A DNA stretch of 64,000 nt from NCBI GenBank assembly GCA_019262145.1, contig CP076745.1, positions 679,093-743,092 of the forward strand, read 5' to 3'. Source of the DNA: Candidatus Methanogranum gryphiswaldense (lineage in GTDB: Archaea; Thermoplasmatota; Thermoplasmata; Methanomassiliicoccales; Methanomethylophilaceae). The notes under the pieces were generated by a model, which was given only the letters and a program-made list of their open reading frames with translations, made no database searches and had not been told where the DNA came from. The position numbers and the translations under genes were made by a program. This document shows, piece after piece, positions 8,449 through 17,101 of this stretch. The first letter of the stretch is position 1. Every line of letters starts with the position of its first letter.

Positions 8449-9146
8449 TCGAAAATATGCATTTCTGTATCAAGGAAACGGAGATGAATATCACCGTGGA
8501 TGATAGTTTCAAAGATAATATCGCTGATTATGTGAGAGAGGCACGGAGCAGTATCGAGGACAAGATACGTTCCGATCCGTTCTTTGGCATCACATACGAT
8601 CCATATTCCCCATCTGATAATGATGATACACTTATTCGGCACATGTGTTCGGCATCTGTATCTGCAGATGTTGGTCCTATGGCATCTGTTGCTGGTGCAG
8701 TTGCATTGCATGTTATAGAAAGATTGAAGGACCAAGGTTGTACACATGCTGTAATTGACAACGGTGGGGACATAGCGTTGATGTGCGATCATGAGATAAT
8801 AATACGCGTATATTCAGGAAATGACATCACAGAGGACATAGGTATGATAATACCCAAGACAGATGGTATTTTGGGCATATGTTCCTCGTCAGGAAAGATA
8901 GGACATTCTGTATCGTTTGGGAATTCGGACGTGTGCACCGTTATATCCGAAGACCCCATTCTTTCGGATGCATGTGCCACTTCGCTCGGGAATATGATCT
9001 CGGAAGAATCTGATCTTCTAGCATCTTTGGAGAAGATCTGTGAAGTGGAAGGTGTGAGAGGATGCTTCGCATTCATAAACGGTGCCATAGCGTCCTGTGG
9101 CGATCTTCCGGAGTTTATTTTATTGGAAGGAGATGACAAACAATGA
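8445..9146 (+). CDS. UPF0280 (COG2122, ApbE-like) protein
   Basis: The 233-residue protein carries the UPF0280 hallmarks VGPMASVAGAVA (about residue 78) and AVIDNGGDIAL (about 105), and a C-terminal SDACATSLGN segment. COG2122 members resemble the FAD-dependent ApbE fold. In Methanosarcina they have been linked genetically with COG1900 to sulfide assimilation and homocysteine synthesis. Finding both COG1900 and COG2122 in one operon with coenzyme M genes supports a joint sulfur role here. It starts inside the previous stop (ATGA) and ends inside the next start (ATGA), so the three genes are tightly coupled. Confidence 0.75.
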   Translation: MIENMHFCIKETEMNITVDDSFKDNIADYVREARSSIEDKIRSDPFFGITYDPYSPSDNDDTLIRHMCSASVSADVGPMASVAGAVALHVIERLKDQGCTHAVIDNGGDIALMCDHEIIIRVYSGNDITEDIGMIIPKTDGILGICSSSGKIGHSVSFGNSDVCTVISEDPILSDACATSLGNMISEESDLLASLEKICEVEGVRGCFAFINGAIASCGDLPEFILLEGDDKQ

Positions 9147-9805
9147 AGTATGGTGGATTGGAGCCAAAGGAATTCGATTCTAATGCAGTGATGACAATTC
9201 CTGAATATGACAGGATACATGAGAACGTGGTAGACATCGTGGCACACTCTGGTGTAAAACCAGGTACATGGTTGGATACAGGATGCGGGACCGGTAAGTT
9301 GGTATCCATCTGTATCGATAGATATGATCATACCGATTTTATAATGGCAGATCCAATGGAAGGGATGTTAGAGATCGCCATGAAACGTGCAGGTCCACGT
9401 CCAAGATATATTTGTTCTCCGACAGATAAGTTAGATCTGTGTGATGAAAGCATAGATGTGATCACAGCAGTCCTTTCCCATCATTATTATTCTCCAGCTG
9501 AAAGGATAGTTGCAGAAAAGAATTGTTTCAGGATGCTTCGCCCAGGCGGCATATTCGTTACTGTGGAGAATACTGCACCGCGGACGGAAAAGGGACTTGC
9601 GATAGGTTTGGAAATATGGAAGGAAAAGCAGCTTTTGGCAGGTAAGACCCCAAAAGATTCGGACGACCATATGAAAAGATATGGTACCGAGTTTTTCCCT
9701 ATCGGAATACAGCAGCACATCGAGCAATTGAGTGATATAGGATTCAGCACGGTCGAGATCTTCAGGCTTTCATACATTCAAGCTGGATTTTACGCTATAA
9801 AATGA
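9143..9805 (+). CDS. class I SAM-dependent methyltransferase
   Basis: The glycine-rich SAM motif WLDTGCGTGKLV is near residues 37-48, motif II has an acidic residue in ADPMEGML, and motif IV/post IV appears as ITAVLSHHYYSP with RMLRPGGIFVT. The length of 220 residues is normal for a small-molecule or lipid methyltransferase. It is the last gene of the operon: GGAAGGAGATGA precedes the ATG, which overlaps the UPF0280 stop. The substrate cannot be told from the sequence. Confidence 0.75.
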   Translation: MKYGGLEPKEFDSNAVMTIPEYDRIHENVVDIVAHSGVKPGTWLDTGCGTGKLVSICIDRYDHTDFIMADPMEGMLEIAMKRAGPRPRYICSPTDKLDLCDESIDVITAVLSHHYYSPAERIVAEKNCFRMLRPGGIFVTVENTAPRTEKGLAIGLEIWKEKQLLAGKTPKDSDDHMKRYGTEFFPIGIQQHIEQLSDIGFSTVEIFRLSYIQAGFYAIK

Positions 9806-9838
9806 TATTCATCCTCAGATAGCAGCAATATGTTTTTT

Positions 9839-9859
9839 GACCATACACTGTATATGGTC
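9839..9859. promoter_or_regulatory. 21-bp near-palindrome in the leader of the MazG-like gene
   Basis: The arms GACCATA (9839-9845) and TATGGTC (9853-9859) are perfect inverted repeats, and most of the centre also pairs. A TATA-like CTATAAAATG at 9795-9804 would start transcription near 9825, placing the palindrome just downstream of the start and five bases before the ATG at 9864. It could be a repressor site or an RNA hairpin hiding the start. Confidence 0.45.
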
Positions 9860-9863
9860 TTCC

Positions 9864-10181
9864 ATGGCAGTTAGACAGGTCAACAAACTAGTACGTGACA
9901 AGATACCCGCGGTCATCATGGAGTCCGGAGCCGTACCTGAATTCAGGATATTGAATGAAGAGGAATTCTTCAAGGCTTTGGAGGACAAACTTTTCGAAGA
10001 AGTAGAAGAATACAAAAAAGATAGAAATCTGGTGGAACTGGCAGATATCTATCAAGTAGTGATATCCTTGTCCGAGGTCCTGGGCGGAGGACGCAGAGAA
10101 TTAGATTACATTGCAGATGAAAAAAGAAAAGAACGTGGCAAGTTCGATATGCGTATTTTCTTGGAAACAGTTTCTGAGTGA
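9864..10181 (+). CDS. MazG-like nucleotide pyrophosphohydrolase
   Basis: This 105-residue all-alpha protein has the signature of the phosphoribosyl-ATP pyrophosphohydrolase-like branch of MazG: VNKLVRDKIP at the start, then LFEEVEEY and ELADIYQVVISL, which hold the acidic metal-binding residues (ExxE and ExxD). Such enzymes cleave nucleoside triphosphates to monophosphates and are often housecleaning enzymes. ATG 9864 is chosen over the track-like TTG 27 bases earlier because the family begins close to VNKLVRDKIP. The gene stands alone and convergent with the GNAT gene, behind its own promoter and palindrome. Confidence 0.75.
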   Translation: MAVRQVNKLVRDKIPAVIMESGAVPEFRILNEEEFFKALEDKLFEEVEEYKKDRNLVELADIYQVVISLSEVLGGGRRELDYIADEKRKERGKFDMRIFLETVSE

Positions 10182-10634
10182 TCATGAGTTCTGATAGGGG
10201 GAGCCCATCATTCTGACAGCGTTGCCATGATCTGTATAGAAATCTGGCAGGAACTCGGTTTCAATGAACCCCCTTTTCTTATAGAATTCTCTGGCATTTA
10301 GATTGGAATCCCTCACTTCGAGTTGTATCATGGAGCATCCATGCAGTACAGATGCCATTTTGAACTCTTTTAAAAGTTGATCCCCCACGCCTGTTTTTCT
10401 GTATCTATCGTCCACGGCAATAAGTGATATTGTGGATCTGTTATTGTTGAGGAGTGCTCCGCAAAGGAATCCTATGGGTTTTCCGGTGTTGTCGCATGAG
10501 ACCAACTGTCCGTTTGGCCATTGGAGGATAAAAAAATTGAATGTATCAGGAACATAATACTGATCTAGACTGGCACATGTTATCCGGTATACAGTACCAA
10601 TGTCTTCTCTTTTCATTTTTCTTACGACAGGCAT
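10182..10634 (-). CDS. GNAT-family N-acetyltransferase (RimI-like)
   Basis: This 150-residue protein has the acetyl-CoA-binding pattern DDRYRKTGVGDQLL and the terminal NLNAREFYKKRGF helix-strand typical of RimI/Ard1-type acetyltransferases. RimI-like enzymes acetylate protein N-termini. The start at 10634 (MPVVRKMKRED) is chosen because AAAAAGGTTG precedes it and the family begins there; a longer open frame runs into the upstream gene. It is the last of a minus-strand group and begins five bases after the PLD-like gene ends. The substrate is unknown. Confidence 0.75.
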   Translation of the reverse strand: MPVVRKMKREDIGTVYRITCASLDQYYVPDTFNFFILQWPNGQLVSCDNTGKPIGFLCGALLNNNRSTISLIAVDDRYRKTGVGDQLLKEFKMASVLHGCSMIQLEVRDSNLNAREFYKKRGFIETEFLPDFYTDHGNAVRMMGSPYQNS

Positions 10635-10639
10635 TTGAT

Positions 10640-12679
10640 TCAACCTTTTTTTCTTGATATTGCAATTATTGTTCCTATTATAGCAATGGTGATAGCCGAT
10701 ATGCACGCCAACAGATCTTTTTCTTCTGAAAATAGACTCTTCAAATCTGAATTATCGTCCTTGGATATCTTTTCTACGGTGAACGTGTAGTTTGCACTAT
10801 ATTTTGTATCTTCGATAGTGACATCAATATAATGTTCTTCGGCTGTGAGGTCTTGTAGTAGAAGTTGAGGTGTTTTTGTGATCATTTTATCACCGCCGTC
10901 CAGGGACCAAAGATATGTTACAGAATTAGGGCCTTGAACTGTGAATAAACATAGATCATCATGTTCCAAAATACCTTTTTGCATGATGATATTCAAATCC
11001 TCTATATCGGTAGTGTTGTTATTGTTCCAGTCCTCCATGAAATATTCAAGGAAGAATCTGTTCACACCTTCAGAATAGATGATGATCGCAATCTCTCTAT
11101 TATTCAAGAAAGAGTTCTCCGTCCAATTCACGGAGCCTATCCATGTGATGTCATCGTCTATCAATATTCCTTTGTTGTGTGTTGTCCCAAAACCCTCTCC
11201 ACCATCAATATAACAGGCTTTTACGCCAGTTGTGGTGTTGATGAGGTTCACGACCGATGAAACATCGGATATGGAGCCGTCGAGAATGAATTTGCAATCA
11301 ATAGCCTTGTTGGAAGCTGTATTCATCCAGGATATGGGAGAATCATCTTCTAACAGGGAATATGAGCTACCGAGGTCAAGTTGTTCAGAATATATGCTTT
11401 CTGTAGCTTCATCAATCAATTCATTCAATGCATGATATGAGTTGTCAGGAGAAAGAACGGGAACCAATTGAGCATCATACCATACCTCTTCATATGATGT
11501 TGAGGAGGGAGTATATTCAAGTGACCCAGAATATTGTTTTAGATCCGGATACCTCTGCATTAATTGATCAACATCTCCGAATGAAATATCGCGGTCATTT
11601 TTCCATATAACCTCCATATAATCAGCGTATTCTGAACTTTTGATTATGGCTCCCCAACCTCTGTTGGCAGAATTCGAATCGCTCATATTGCTTATTGTCC
11701 AATTCTCTGAGGTGATGATGACGGTATCATTGTCAACGACCGCATATTTGTTATGGAAGAATGAATACCTTTCATAGTTTCCTGCCTCAGCGGTATTGAT
11801 GAGCCAAACTTCTCCTCCTGAATCTACTATGGAGCACATTAGTGAAAGTTCTGTGCTGATATCGTAATTCAAAGGATCTCCTTCCAGTATTATCTTTACA
11901 TCCACATGTTGGTCCCCGGTCCTTTCTTCGAGATCTATGAGCAATGCTACAAGATTCTTGCTGGTAAGCTGGTATATGGAGATCAGGACCTCTTTGTTGG
12001 CCCCTTCAAGTGCATCGTATATAGGTTCCCCATCGGATTCTGGGAAGGTGAATGGCATTATTTCACATTCAAATGGATCATTAGGATCGAACGATATGTT
12101 GGTATATCCGGCTTTGGTCTTTATCCAATCTTCGGATGTGTCGGTGTCCATGATGCCAGTTCTCAAGATGTAACAGTTAGAGGATATTGGAACAGGATCG
12201 CCTGACCACCCAGTAGTTACGCTTCTATTTCCATAGCAAACCACATCTATTGTTGTGGAACCGCTTATGAGAGTAATATCGTCACCGGAATTATTCAATG
12301 CAAAGTTACCTGTTTTAACAATTCCATCGGTACCTACTGCATGAACGTTTTCTCTGGACGAGAACCATTCTTGATTCTCTGTTCTTATCGTAACTGTAAG
12401 GCGGGAATCCTTTTTTATCACAAGAGAAGAGCCGAATGCGATAGTCGCTTCCCCGTCCGTGACTTTCATGCCACGTAGGTCAAAATCGTTTGAGCCATAG
12501 TTATAAAGTGAGAATCCCTCGTTTCCGTATGGATCAATTTCGTATATTCGAATAAGTTCTTTGGATTCACCGTCTGAATTTTCAACTATGAATGGAACAG
12601 CGAGCAATATGGATATGACGATAATAAAAAGGGGGGCCCTCCTCAAGATGTTCGATCCGAGCATCGAGCGGAAGGCCAT
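10640..12679 (-). CDS. surface-anchored phospholipase D-like protein with lamin-tail domain
   Basis: The 679-residue protein starts with a positively charged N-terminus and a hydrophobic segment (FIIVISILLAVPFIV), consistent with a signal or anchor. Next comes a lamin-tail-like beta domain (~45-150, YEIDPYGNEGFSLYNYG), then two PLD half-sites. Each has an HxKxxxxD motif: FHNKYAVVDND (about 310) and THNKGILIDDD (about 525). An Ig-like stretch follows, and then a C-terminal membrane segment (LLACISAITIAIIGTIIA) with a basic tail. PLD enzymes cleave phosphodiesters; this one would act outside the cell on lipid, DNA or wall polymer. ATG 12679 is preferred to TTG 12691. It lies in a metabolic operon, which gives no clue to its substrate. 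Confidence 0.75.
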   Translation of the reverse strand: MAFRSMLGSNILRRAPLFIIVISILLAVPFIVENSDGESKELIRIYEIDPYGNEGFSLYNYGSNDFDLRGMKVTDGEATIAFGSSLVIKKDSRLTVTIRTENQEWFSSRENVHAVGTDGIVKTGNFALNNSGDDITLISGSTTIDVVCYGNRSVTTGWSGDPVPISSNCYILRTGIMDTDTSEDWIKTKAGYTNISFDPNDPFECEIMPFTFPESDGEPIYDALEGANKEVLISIYQLTSKNLVALLIDLEERTGDQHVDVKIILEGDPLNYDISTELSLMCSIVDSGGEVWLINTAEAGNYERYSFFHNKYAVVDNDTVIITSENWTISNMSDSNSANRGWGAIIKSSEYADYMEVIWKNDRDISFGDVDQLMQRYPDLKQYSGSLEYTPSSTSYEEVWYDAQLVPVLSPDNSYHALNELIDEATESIYSEQLDLGSSYSLLEDDSPISWMNTASNKAIDCKFILDGSISDVSSVVNLINTTTGVKACYIDGGEGFGTTHNKGILIDDDITWIGSVNWTENSFLNNREIAIIIYSEGVNRFFLEYFMEDWNNNNTTDIEDLNIIMQKGILEHDDLCLFTVQGPNSVTYLWSLDGGDKMITKTPQLLLQDLTAEEHYIDVTIEDTKYSANYTFTVEKISKDDNSDLKSLFSEEKDLLACISAITIAIIGTIIAISRKKG

Positions 12680-12687
12680 TTTATCAC

Positions 12688-13395
12688 TCAAAGGTATTTT
12701 ACTAGATCCAGCATGGTTGCGCGCGGGTCCTTGGACTTGATCACGCCTGAAGCTAAAAGAACTCCGTCCGCTCCCAATTCCAAGGCAGTCTTTACGTCTT
12801 GTCCGGTCTTAACCCCTGCACCGCATAGAACAAAAATCTTTCCGTTCACGGATTTCACAGATTCAACAGTATTCTCTACGATCTGAGGGTTAGCGGATGT
12901 GACAGATATGTCACCGCCTATGAGTTCAGGTGGTTCCACCGCTATAAAATCTGGATGGTGATGAGCGATCAGTGTAGCTGCTTGTACTGTGTTCGCACAG
13001 ACGACAGTTACCAGATCACATCCTTTTGCCAACTCAAGACACTCTTCGATAGCACTTATGGACACCTGGTGTTCAGAGTGGTTGATCAATGTTCCCACGG
13101 CTTTGGTTGCCTTAACCATAGATGGTGTGACCCATCCTGTGGAAGATCCGGGTGCATGTGGATCTATATTCTGTGAAAGAACAGGTATCTTCACTTCTCT
13201 GGCAATTAATCCGAGTTCGACCATCGGAGGGCATATTGCGATCTTGATACCGGTTTCTTCGGAAACGGATTCACACATTCTTGCTATCTCTAATGATCTT
13301 TCGCCGTCTGCCTCGCGGTAGGCTTTGAAATTCACTATGATTGCCGGTTTTGATATCGGTCTGCTGTTCAAGGTTTCGCCTCGATCATTCAACAT
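12688..13395 (-). CDS. tpiA: triosephosphate isomerase (archaeal type)
   Basis: This TIM-barrel enzyme of about 235 residues interconverts dihydroxyacetone phosphate and glyceraldehyde 3-phosphate. Visible landmarks are IIVNFKAY at the N-terminus, the catalytic His in LINHSEHQ, the catalytic Glu in IAVEPPELIGG and the phosphate loop LLASGVIKSKDP at the end. It is about 20 residues shorter than bacterial TIM, as is usual in archaea. The start at 13395 overlaps the aldolase/phosphatase gene by 11 bases; a shorter start closer to the first strand is possible. It works with the preceding gene in gluconeogenesis. Confidence 0.85.
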   Translation of the reverse strand: MLNDRGETLNSRPISKPAIIVNFKAYREADGERSLEIARMCESVSEETGIKIAICPPMVELGLIAREVKIPVLSQNIDPHAPGSSTGWVTPSMVKATKAVGTLINHSEHQVSISAIEECLELAKGCDLVTVVCANTVQAATLIAHHHPDFIAVEPPELIGGDISVTSANPQIVENTVESVKSVNGKIFVLCGAGVKTGQDVKTALELGADGVLLASGVIKSKDPRATMLDLVKYL

Positions 13396-14575
13396 CTTTC
13401 TTCTTGTGGCAGCTGCTCTTTTTAGGAGTTGCTTCAAGATCTTCGAATCTGTCCTTCAGTTCTTTGAGAACCTCGGGCCTGGATGTGTATTCCATTTCTT
13501 CTGCACCTAGTATTGAAGGTACAAACGGTCCCTGAGATCTCATGAACTTGCTGGCCTTGATAGAATTGCTGCGTGCGTGGTCAAATGTTGGAGATCCAAA
13601 GAAATCTACTGGAATGTGCTCTCCATCCTTAGAGTTCATTGGTTCAAGTCCCTGAAGGTGTCCTTCATTGAGCTGGAATCCAAGACAGCATATTCTCGGA
13701 GGTCCGTCAAAGTATGTGGGGTCCGAATCTTCTGGTGAACATGGATACAGTGCACCGATGTGTGAGCCTCTCATCCATCCTGCGACAAGCATGGTGTAAT
13801 TGATGAAGGGCTGTGTGTATTCTCCAACTGAAGGAAGACCACTCTGGCATCTGCATATGCAGACTGGGTCATCCTTTCCGATGTATTTTCCTGCTGTAAG
13901 GTTTAACTTATCCGTGGACACAACGCAGGCAGGGCCGATTCCAGCTCTTGAATTAACTCTTTTTATTGCGTACCTGGATGTATCTCCTAGAAGGGAAAGT
14001 ATGCTCCAGGCTTCTTCTGGGGCGGACATTACTACTTTTTTATGATCCATAACATCTTGGATCTCAAAATCAAATCCCTGTTTGGCCCTGGCATCTATAA
14101 CAAGTCCGGTGGTCGTGAAAGGATCAAGGAAGATCCTTGTCAGGGGAAGAGAGTATGCGGATGGTTCTGTTTTATCTGCCATAAAGAACAGAAGGGGTTC
14201 TGAACCTCTCTCGACAAAGGACATCTCTGCTGAACCTGGGCCAGCTCCTTTAACGTTACCCGAGAAGGCATCTGTGAGGATGTCTTGTCCGGCTGCGTAC
14301 AGTTTCATTGATTTGGCGATCTTTGTCGCTTTTTGGAAACAGTCCCATGCAGCGCTGTGAACTTCTTTGTTATTCTCCCCTTTGTAGTGGGTCATGTAGA
14401 GATTAATATCATCTCCTACACGTGTGACATAGAAATCCTCGATGACGCCGGCCTTCTGTTGTTCTTTCAGAATGTCTTTAGACGCTTGAAGCATTGATGG
14501 GTGAGGTCTGGAGTGTCCAACTACGGACCCAACATCTGCTTTTATAATTGATACAGTGACTTTTTCTGCAGCCAT
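13385..14575 (-). CDS. fbp: fructose-1,6-bisphosphate aldolase/phosphatase (bifunctional)
   Basis: The 396-residue protein matches the archaeal type V FBPase that condenses triose phosphates and dephosphorylates the product in one polypeptide. It opens with VTVSIIKADVGSVVGHSRPHP, the characteristic N-terminus with Asp and His metal ligands, and carries DPFTTTGLVID and PEDSDPTYFDGPPRI further on. Length is normal for the family plus a Lys-rich tail. The start at 14575 has GGTG five bases upstream; an extended frame back to 14824 lacks homology. It overlaps tpiA, so the two gluconeogenic steps are coupled. Confidence 0.9.
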   Translation of the reverse strand: MAAEKVTVSIIKADVGSVVGHSRPHPSMLQASKDILKEQQKAGVIEDFYVTRVGDDINLYMTHYKGENNKEVHSAAWDCFQKATKIAKSMKLYAAGQDILTDAFSGNVKGAGPGSAEMSFVERGSEPLLFFMADKTEPSAYSLPLTRIFLDPFTTTGLVIDARAKQGFDFEIQDVMDHKKVVMSAPEEAWSILSLLGDTSRYAIKRVNSRAGIGPACVVSTDKLNLTAGKYIGKDDPVCICRCQSGLPSVGEYTQPFINYTMLVAGWMRGSHIGALYPCSPEDSDPTYFDGPPRICCLGFQLNEGHLQGLEPMNSKDGEHIPVDFFGSPTFDHARSNSIKASKFMRSQGPFVPSILGAEEMEYTSRPEVLKELKDRFEDLEATPKKSSCHKKKDVE

Positions 14576-14743
14576 GAATTCACCATTGTTGAATGGGTGT
14601 CGGTTAGTGTTCTGAATTATAATAATGTTTTTCATACAGTTAGGAAGTAATATCGTCAAAAATCTCAACCGTCGGTAGAACAAAATATCGGAATGATATA
14701 TTCCCCAATATTGTTGGATGTTAAACATCCGGAAGTGATTTAG

Positions 14744-14893
14744 ATGATGGAAAACATGAAAGCCAAAATGGTAGAGAAGATGTCGAATAAGAAGAGTGAT
14801 AAAGAAAAGAATTACACGCTTCACATTATCGGTGCCATTGTGATAGTGGCTTTGGTCATTACCGCGTTCAGCTATTGGTTCCCGTTAAATTGA
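14744..14893 (+). CDS. 49-residue single-pass membrane micro-protein
   Basis: A short frame opens at ATG 14744 with GGAAGTG seven bases upstream. It encodes a Lys/Glu-rich N-terminal half of ~26 residues, then one membrane helix (IIGAIVIVALVITAFSYW) and ends in PLN. It sits divergently from the fbp gene and just before aspS. The layout, a charged cytoplasmic part followed by a C-terminal helix, is like Sec61-beta/SecG-type or tail-anchored proteins, but it is too short to assign. The ribosome binding site and clean topology argue that it is real. Confidence 0.6.
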   Translation: MMENMKAKMVEKMSNKKSDKEKNYTLHIIGAIVIVALVITAFSYWFPLN

Positions 14894-14966
14894 ATCTTCA
14901 TTAAAGTGGCCCTTTAATGGGATGTAGGTTTTATATTTCAGGCAGAACTACGGCAGTCTGTTTAAC

Positions 14967-16271
14967 ATGACAGTCATCAGAGACTCCAGCAACATCGCAG
15001 TGAGCGACGGTACGGCAACCGTGAAGGGTTGGGTCCAGGATATTAGGAATCTAGGAGGTATCTCCTTCCTTACACTCAGGGACAGGTATGGGACCATTCA
15101 GATCACCATGCCCAAGAAGAAGATGGACCCACTACTTTTTGAAAGTATAACAAAACTCTCTAGAGAATCGGTCATTGCCGTCACAGGAGAGGTAAAGGAG
15201 AGCAATCAGACCGTTTTGGGTCTAGAGTTGATACCCAGTTCATTCCAACTTTATTCTGAGGCGGCTGTTCCACTTCCAATGGGAGTGGTAGATAAGGTAA
15301 ATGTCGAGATGGACACGCGTTTGAACAACAGGTTCATGGATCTGAGGAAGCCAGAGATAAAGGCCATCTTCGAATTGAGATCTATGATGACCGCCCTTAT
15401 CAATGAGGCAATGCAAAAATTTGGATTCACTTGTGTAAGTACTCCGAAGATAGTGGCATCTGGTGCTGAGGGAGGTGCTACTTTATTCAATGTGGATTAT
15501 TTTGGAAAGCCCGCATACCTGGCACAGAGTCCTCAGCTATACAAGCAGATCCTCATGTCCACAGGACTTGACAGAATATATGAGCTGGGTCCAGCTTTCC
15601 GTGCGGAGCATTCCAACACCAATCGTCATGTGACCGAATTCATATCATTCGACGGAGAGATGTCTTGGATCGAGAGAGAGGAGGATGTGATGGCCATGAT
15701 CGAGAAGATATTGGATTATGTCCTCAAAGGATTGAAAGAAGTGGGCAAGAAACAGCTTGCCATACTTGGAAAGGACATCAATGTTCCAGCTCTTCCTTAT
15801 CCTGTACTTACATATTCTGAATGCCTTAAAATGGTACAGGATTCCGGTATGCATCTGAAAGAAGGTGACGACCTAGGGACAGAAGGAGAAAAGGTCGTAG
15901 GGGACATAATGGCCGAAAAGGGATACGATCTCTATTTCATCGCCGAATATCCAGAAGAGGCAAAACCGTTCTATATTATGGAAAAGGACGGAACATCCTA
16001 TTCGTTCTCTTTCGATCTCGATTACAAAGGTCAGGAGATCTCTTCCGGAGGTCAGAGAGAGCACAGGTACGACAGACTTGTCGCCAGAATGGAAAAGAAA
16101 GGATTGAATCCATCGGATTTCGATTTCTATCTTGATGCGTTCAAATACGGTATCCCTCCGCATGGCGGATGGGGCATTGGATTGGATAGGCTCATCGTGA
16201 AGATGTTGGACCTTCCCAATGTGAGAGAAGCGATATTGTTCCCAAGGGACATGAGCAGACTTTCTCCCTGA
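14967..16271 (+). CDS. aspS: aspartyl-tRNA synthetase (archaeal type)
   Basis: The 434-residue class IIb synthetase has an N-terminal OB-fold anticodon domain (VKGWVQDIRNLGGISFLTLRD, residues ~18-38), motif 2 FRAEHSNTNRH and motif 3 GWGIGLDRLI. It is the compact archaeal/eukaryotic form without the bacterial GAD insert. Archaeal AspRS is often non-discriminating and charges both tRNA-Asp and tRNA-Asn when AsnRS is missing; that cannot be decided here. It has its own promoter-like AT stretch and a strong terminator behind it. Confidence 0.9.
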   Translation: MTVIRDSSNIAVSDGTATVKGWVQDIRNLGGISFLTLRDRYGTIQITMPKKKMDPLLFESITKLSRESVIAVTGEVKESNQTVLGLELIPSSFQLYSEAAVPLPMGVVDKVNVEMDTRLNNRFMDLRKPEIKAIFELRSMMTALINEAMQKFGFTCVSTPKIVASGAEGGATLFNVDYFGKPAYLAQSPQLYKQILMSTGLDRIYELGPAFRAEHSNTNRHVTEFISFDGEMSWIEREEDVMAMIEKILDYVLKGLKEVGKKQLAILGKDINVPALPYPVLTYSECLKMVQDSGMHLKEGDDLGTEGEKVVGDIMAEKGYDLYFIAEYPEEAKPFYIMEKDGTSYSFSFDLDYKGQEISSGGQREHRYDRLVARMEKKGLNPSDFDFYLDAFKYGIPPHGGWGIGLDRLIVKMLDLPNVREAILFPRDMSRLSP

Positions 16272-16275
16272 AACA

Positions 16276-16306
16276 TATCCTCTCCCTCTTTTCAGGGAGG
16301 GGATAA
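16276..16306 (+). terminator. hairpin after aspS
   Basis: TATCCTCTCCCT (16276-16287) pairs with AGGGAGGGGATA (16294-16305), a stem of about 12 bp with one G-T pair and a six-base loop. The downstream run is not T-rich, so it may act as a stability element rather than a strict terminator. Confidence 0.5.
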
Positions 16307-16371
16307 TACATTCGGTCATTTTCGGTCTACCCCATGATTCGTTTTAATATACTCAGTCAATCCATTGAATC

Positions 16372-16908
16372 ATGGCGGCATCGGGAGACATCTACGAGAG
16401 GGAATTAAAGTATCTTCTCACCGGAGACCAAAAGACCATTGCCAAGATGGTAAAGACTTGCAATCCAATAGAGCATGAAGCATACAGCATCATGATGTCA
16501 GATCCATTCATGGTTGTAAGGGCTGCAGGTTCATTAGGTGTAGACCTTGTTGCACTCAGATGGGATTTTTCATTTCCAATCGAGGTAAAGAGTTCTGGCG
16601 AGGACGTGATGCATTTCAGTCGGAATCCCAGATTGGGAGAGCAGGCCCAGAAGATGCGCAACGATTGTGCTTCGTGTCATGTGATACCCATTTATGCCTA
16701 CAGGTTGAAAAGTATAAGAGGCGACCCGTGGAGGATCTTTACAATTCCTTCTGATACCAGGCTCAAGGGCCGCAGTGCGTTGCTGAAGAGAAGGATCCCC
16801 GAGTTCGAGATCACATCCAACGGTAATTTTATAATGCGGTGGGAGGAGGGGATGAAGCTGAGCGATTTCCTCTCATACATGAACATGAGTGAGTTTGATA
16901 AGGAGTGA
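16372..16908 (+). CDS. hjc: Holliday junction resolvase Hjc
   Basis: The 178-residue protein has the Hjc nuclease fold: GDIYERELKYLL at the N-terminus, VVRAAGSLGVDLVAL with the metal-binding Asp, and FPIEVKSSG, the E-x-K of the PD-(D/E)xK site. It resolves four-way junctions in recombination. Archaeal Hjc is usually 120-140 residues; the extra C-terminal ~45 residues form an added domain without a known match. It follows aspS with its own TATA-like TTTTAATATAC near 16341-16351, so transcription is likely independent and the mRNA near-leaderless. Confidence 0.8.
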   Translation: MAASGDIYERELKYLLTGDQKTIAKMVKTCNPIEHEAYSIMMSDPFMVVRAAGSLGVDLVALRWDFSFPIEVKSSGEDVMHFSRNPRLGEQAQKMRNDCASCHVIPIYAYRLKSIRGDPWRIFTIPSDTRLKGRSALLKRRIPEFEITSNGNFIMRWEEGMKLSDFLSYMNMSEFDKE

Positions 16909-17025
16909 GACGACCGTCAGTACTCATAGGGATCATCATAAATCAGCCGAAAGTTATCTTCATTCGGTCAAGTCTCGTACATTAATCGGGACCTTGCATA
17001 AAAGACTGGCGTTCGACTCAGTTTC

Positions 17026-17101
17026 CGTTTATATATAATATATAGAAAACCTCGTGCGTGGCTTAGCTAAATATATAACCAAGTACGGAATTCGAAATAC
17101 C
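17026..17101 (+). promoter_or_regulatory. hisD promoter region with two TATA-like boxes
   Basis: TTTATATATAATATATAG (17026-17043) and CTAAATATATAACC (17066-17079) are both TATA-like. The second is centred ~29 bases before ATG 17102 and would give a leaderless hisD message; the first would give a ~45-base leader. No Shine-Dalgarno motif precedes the ATG. Confidence 0.5.
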
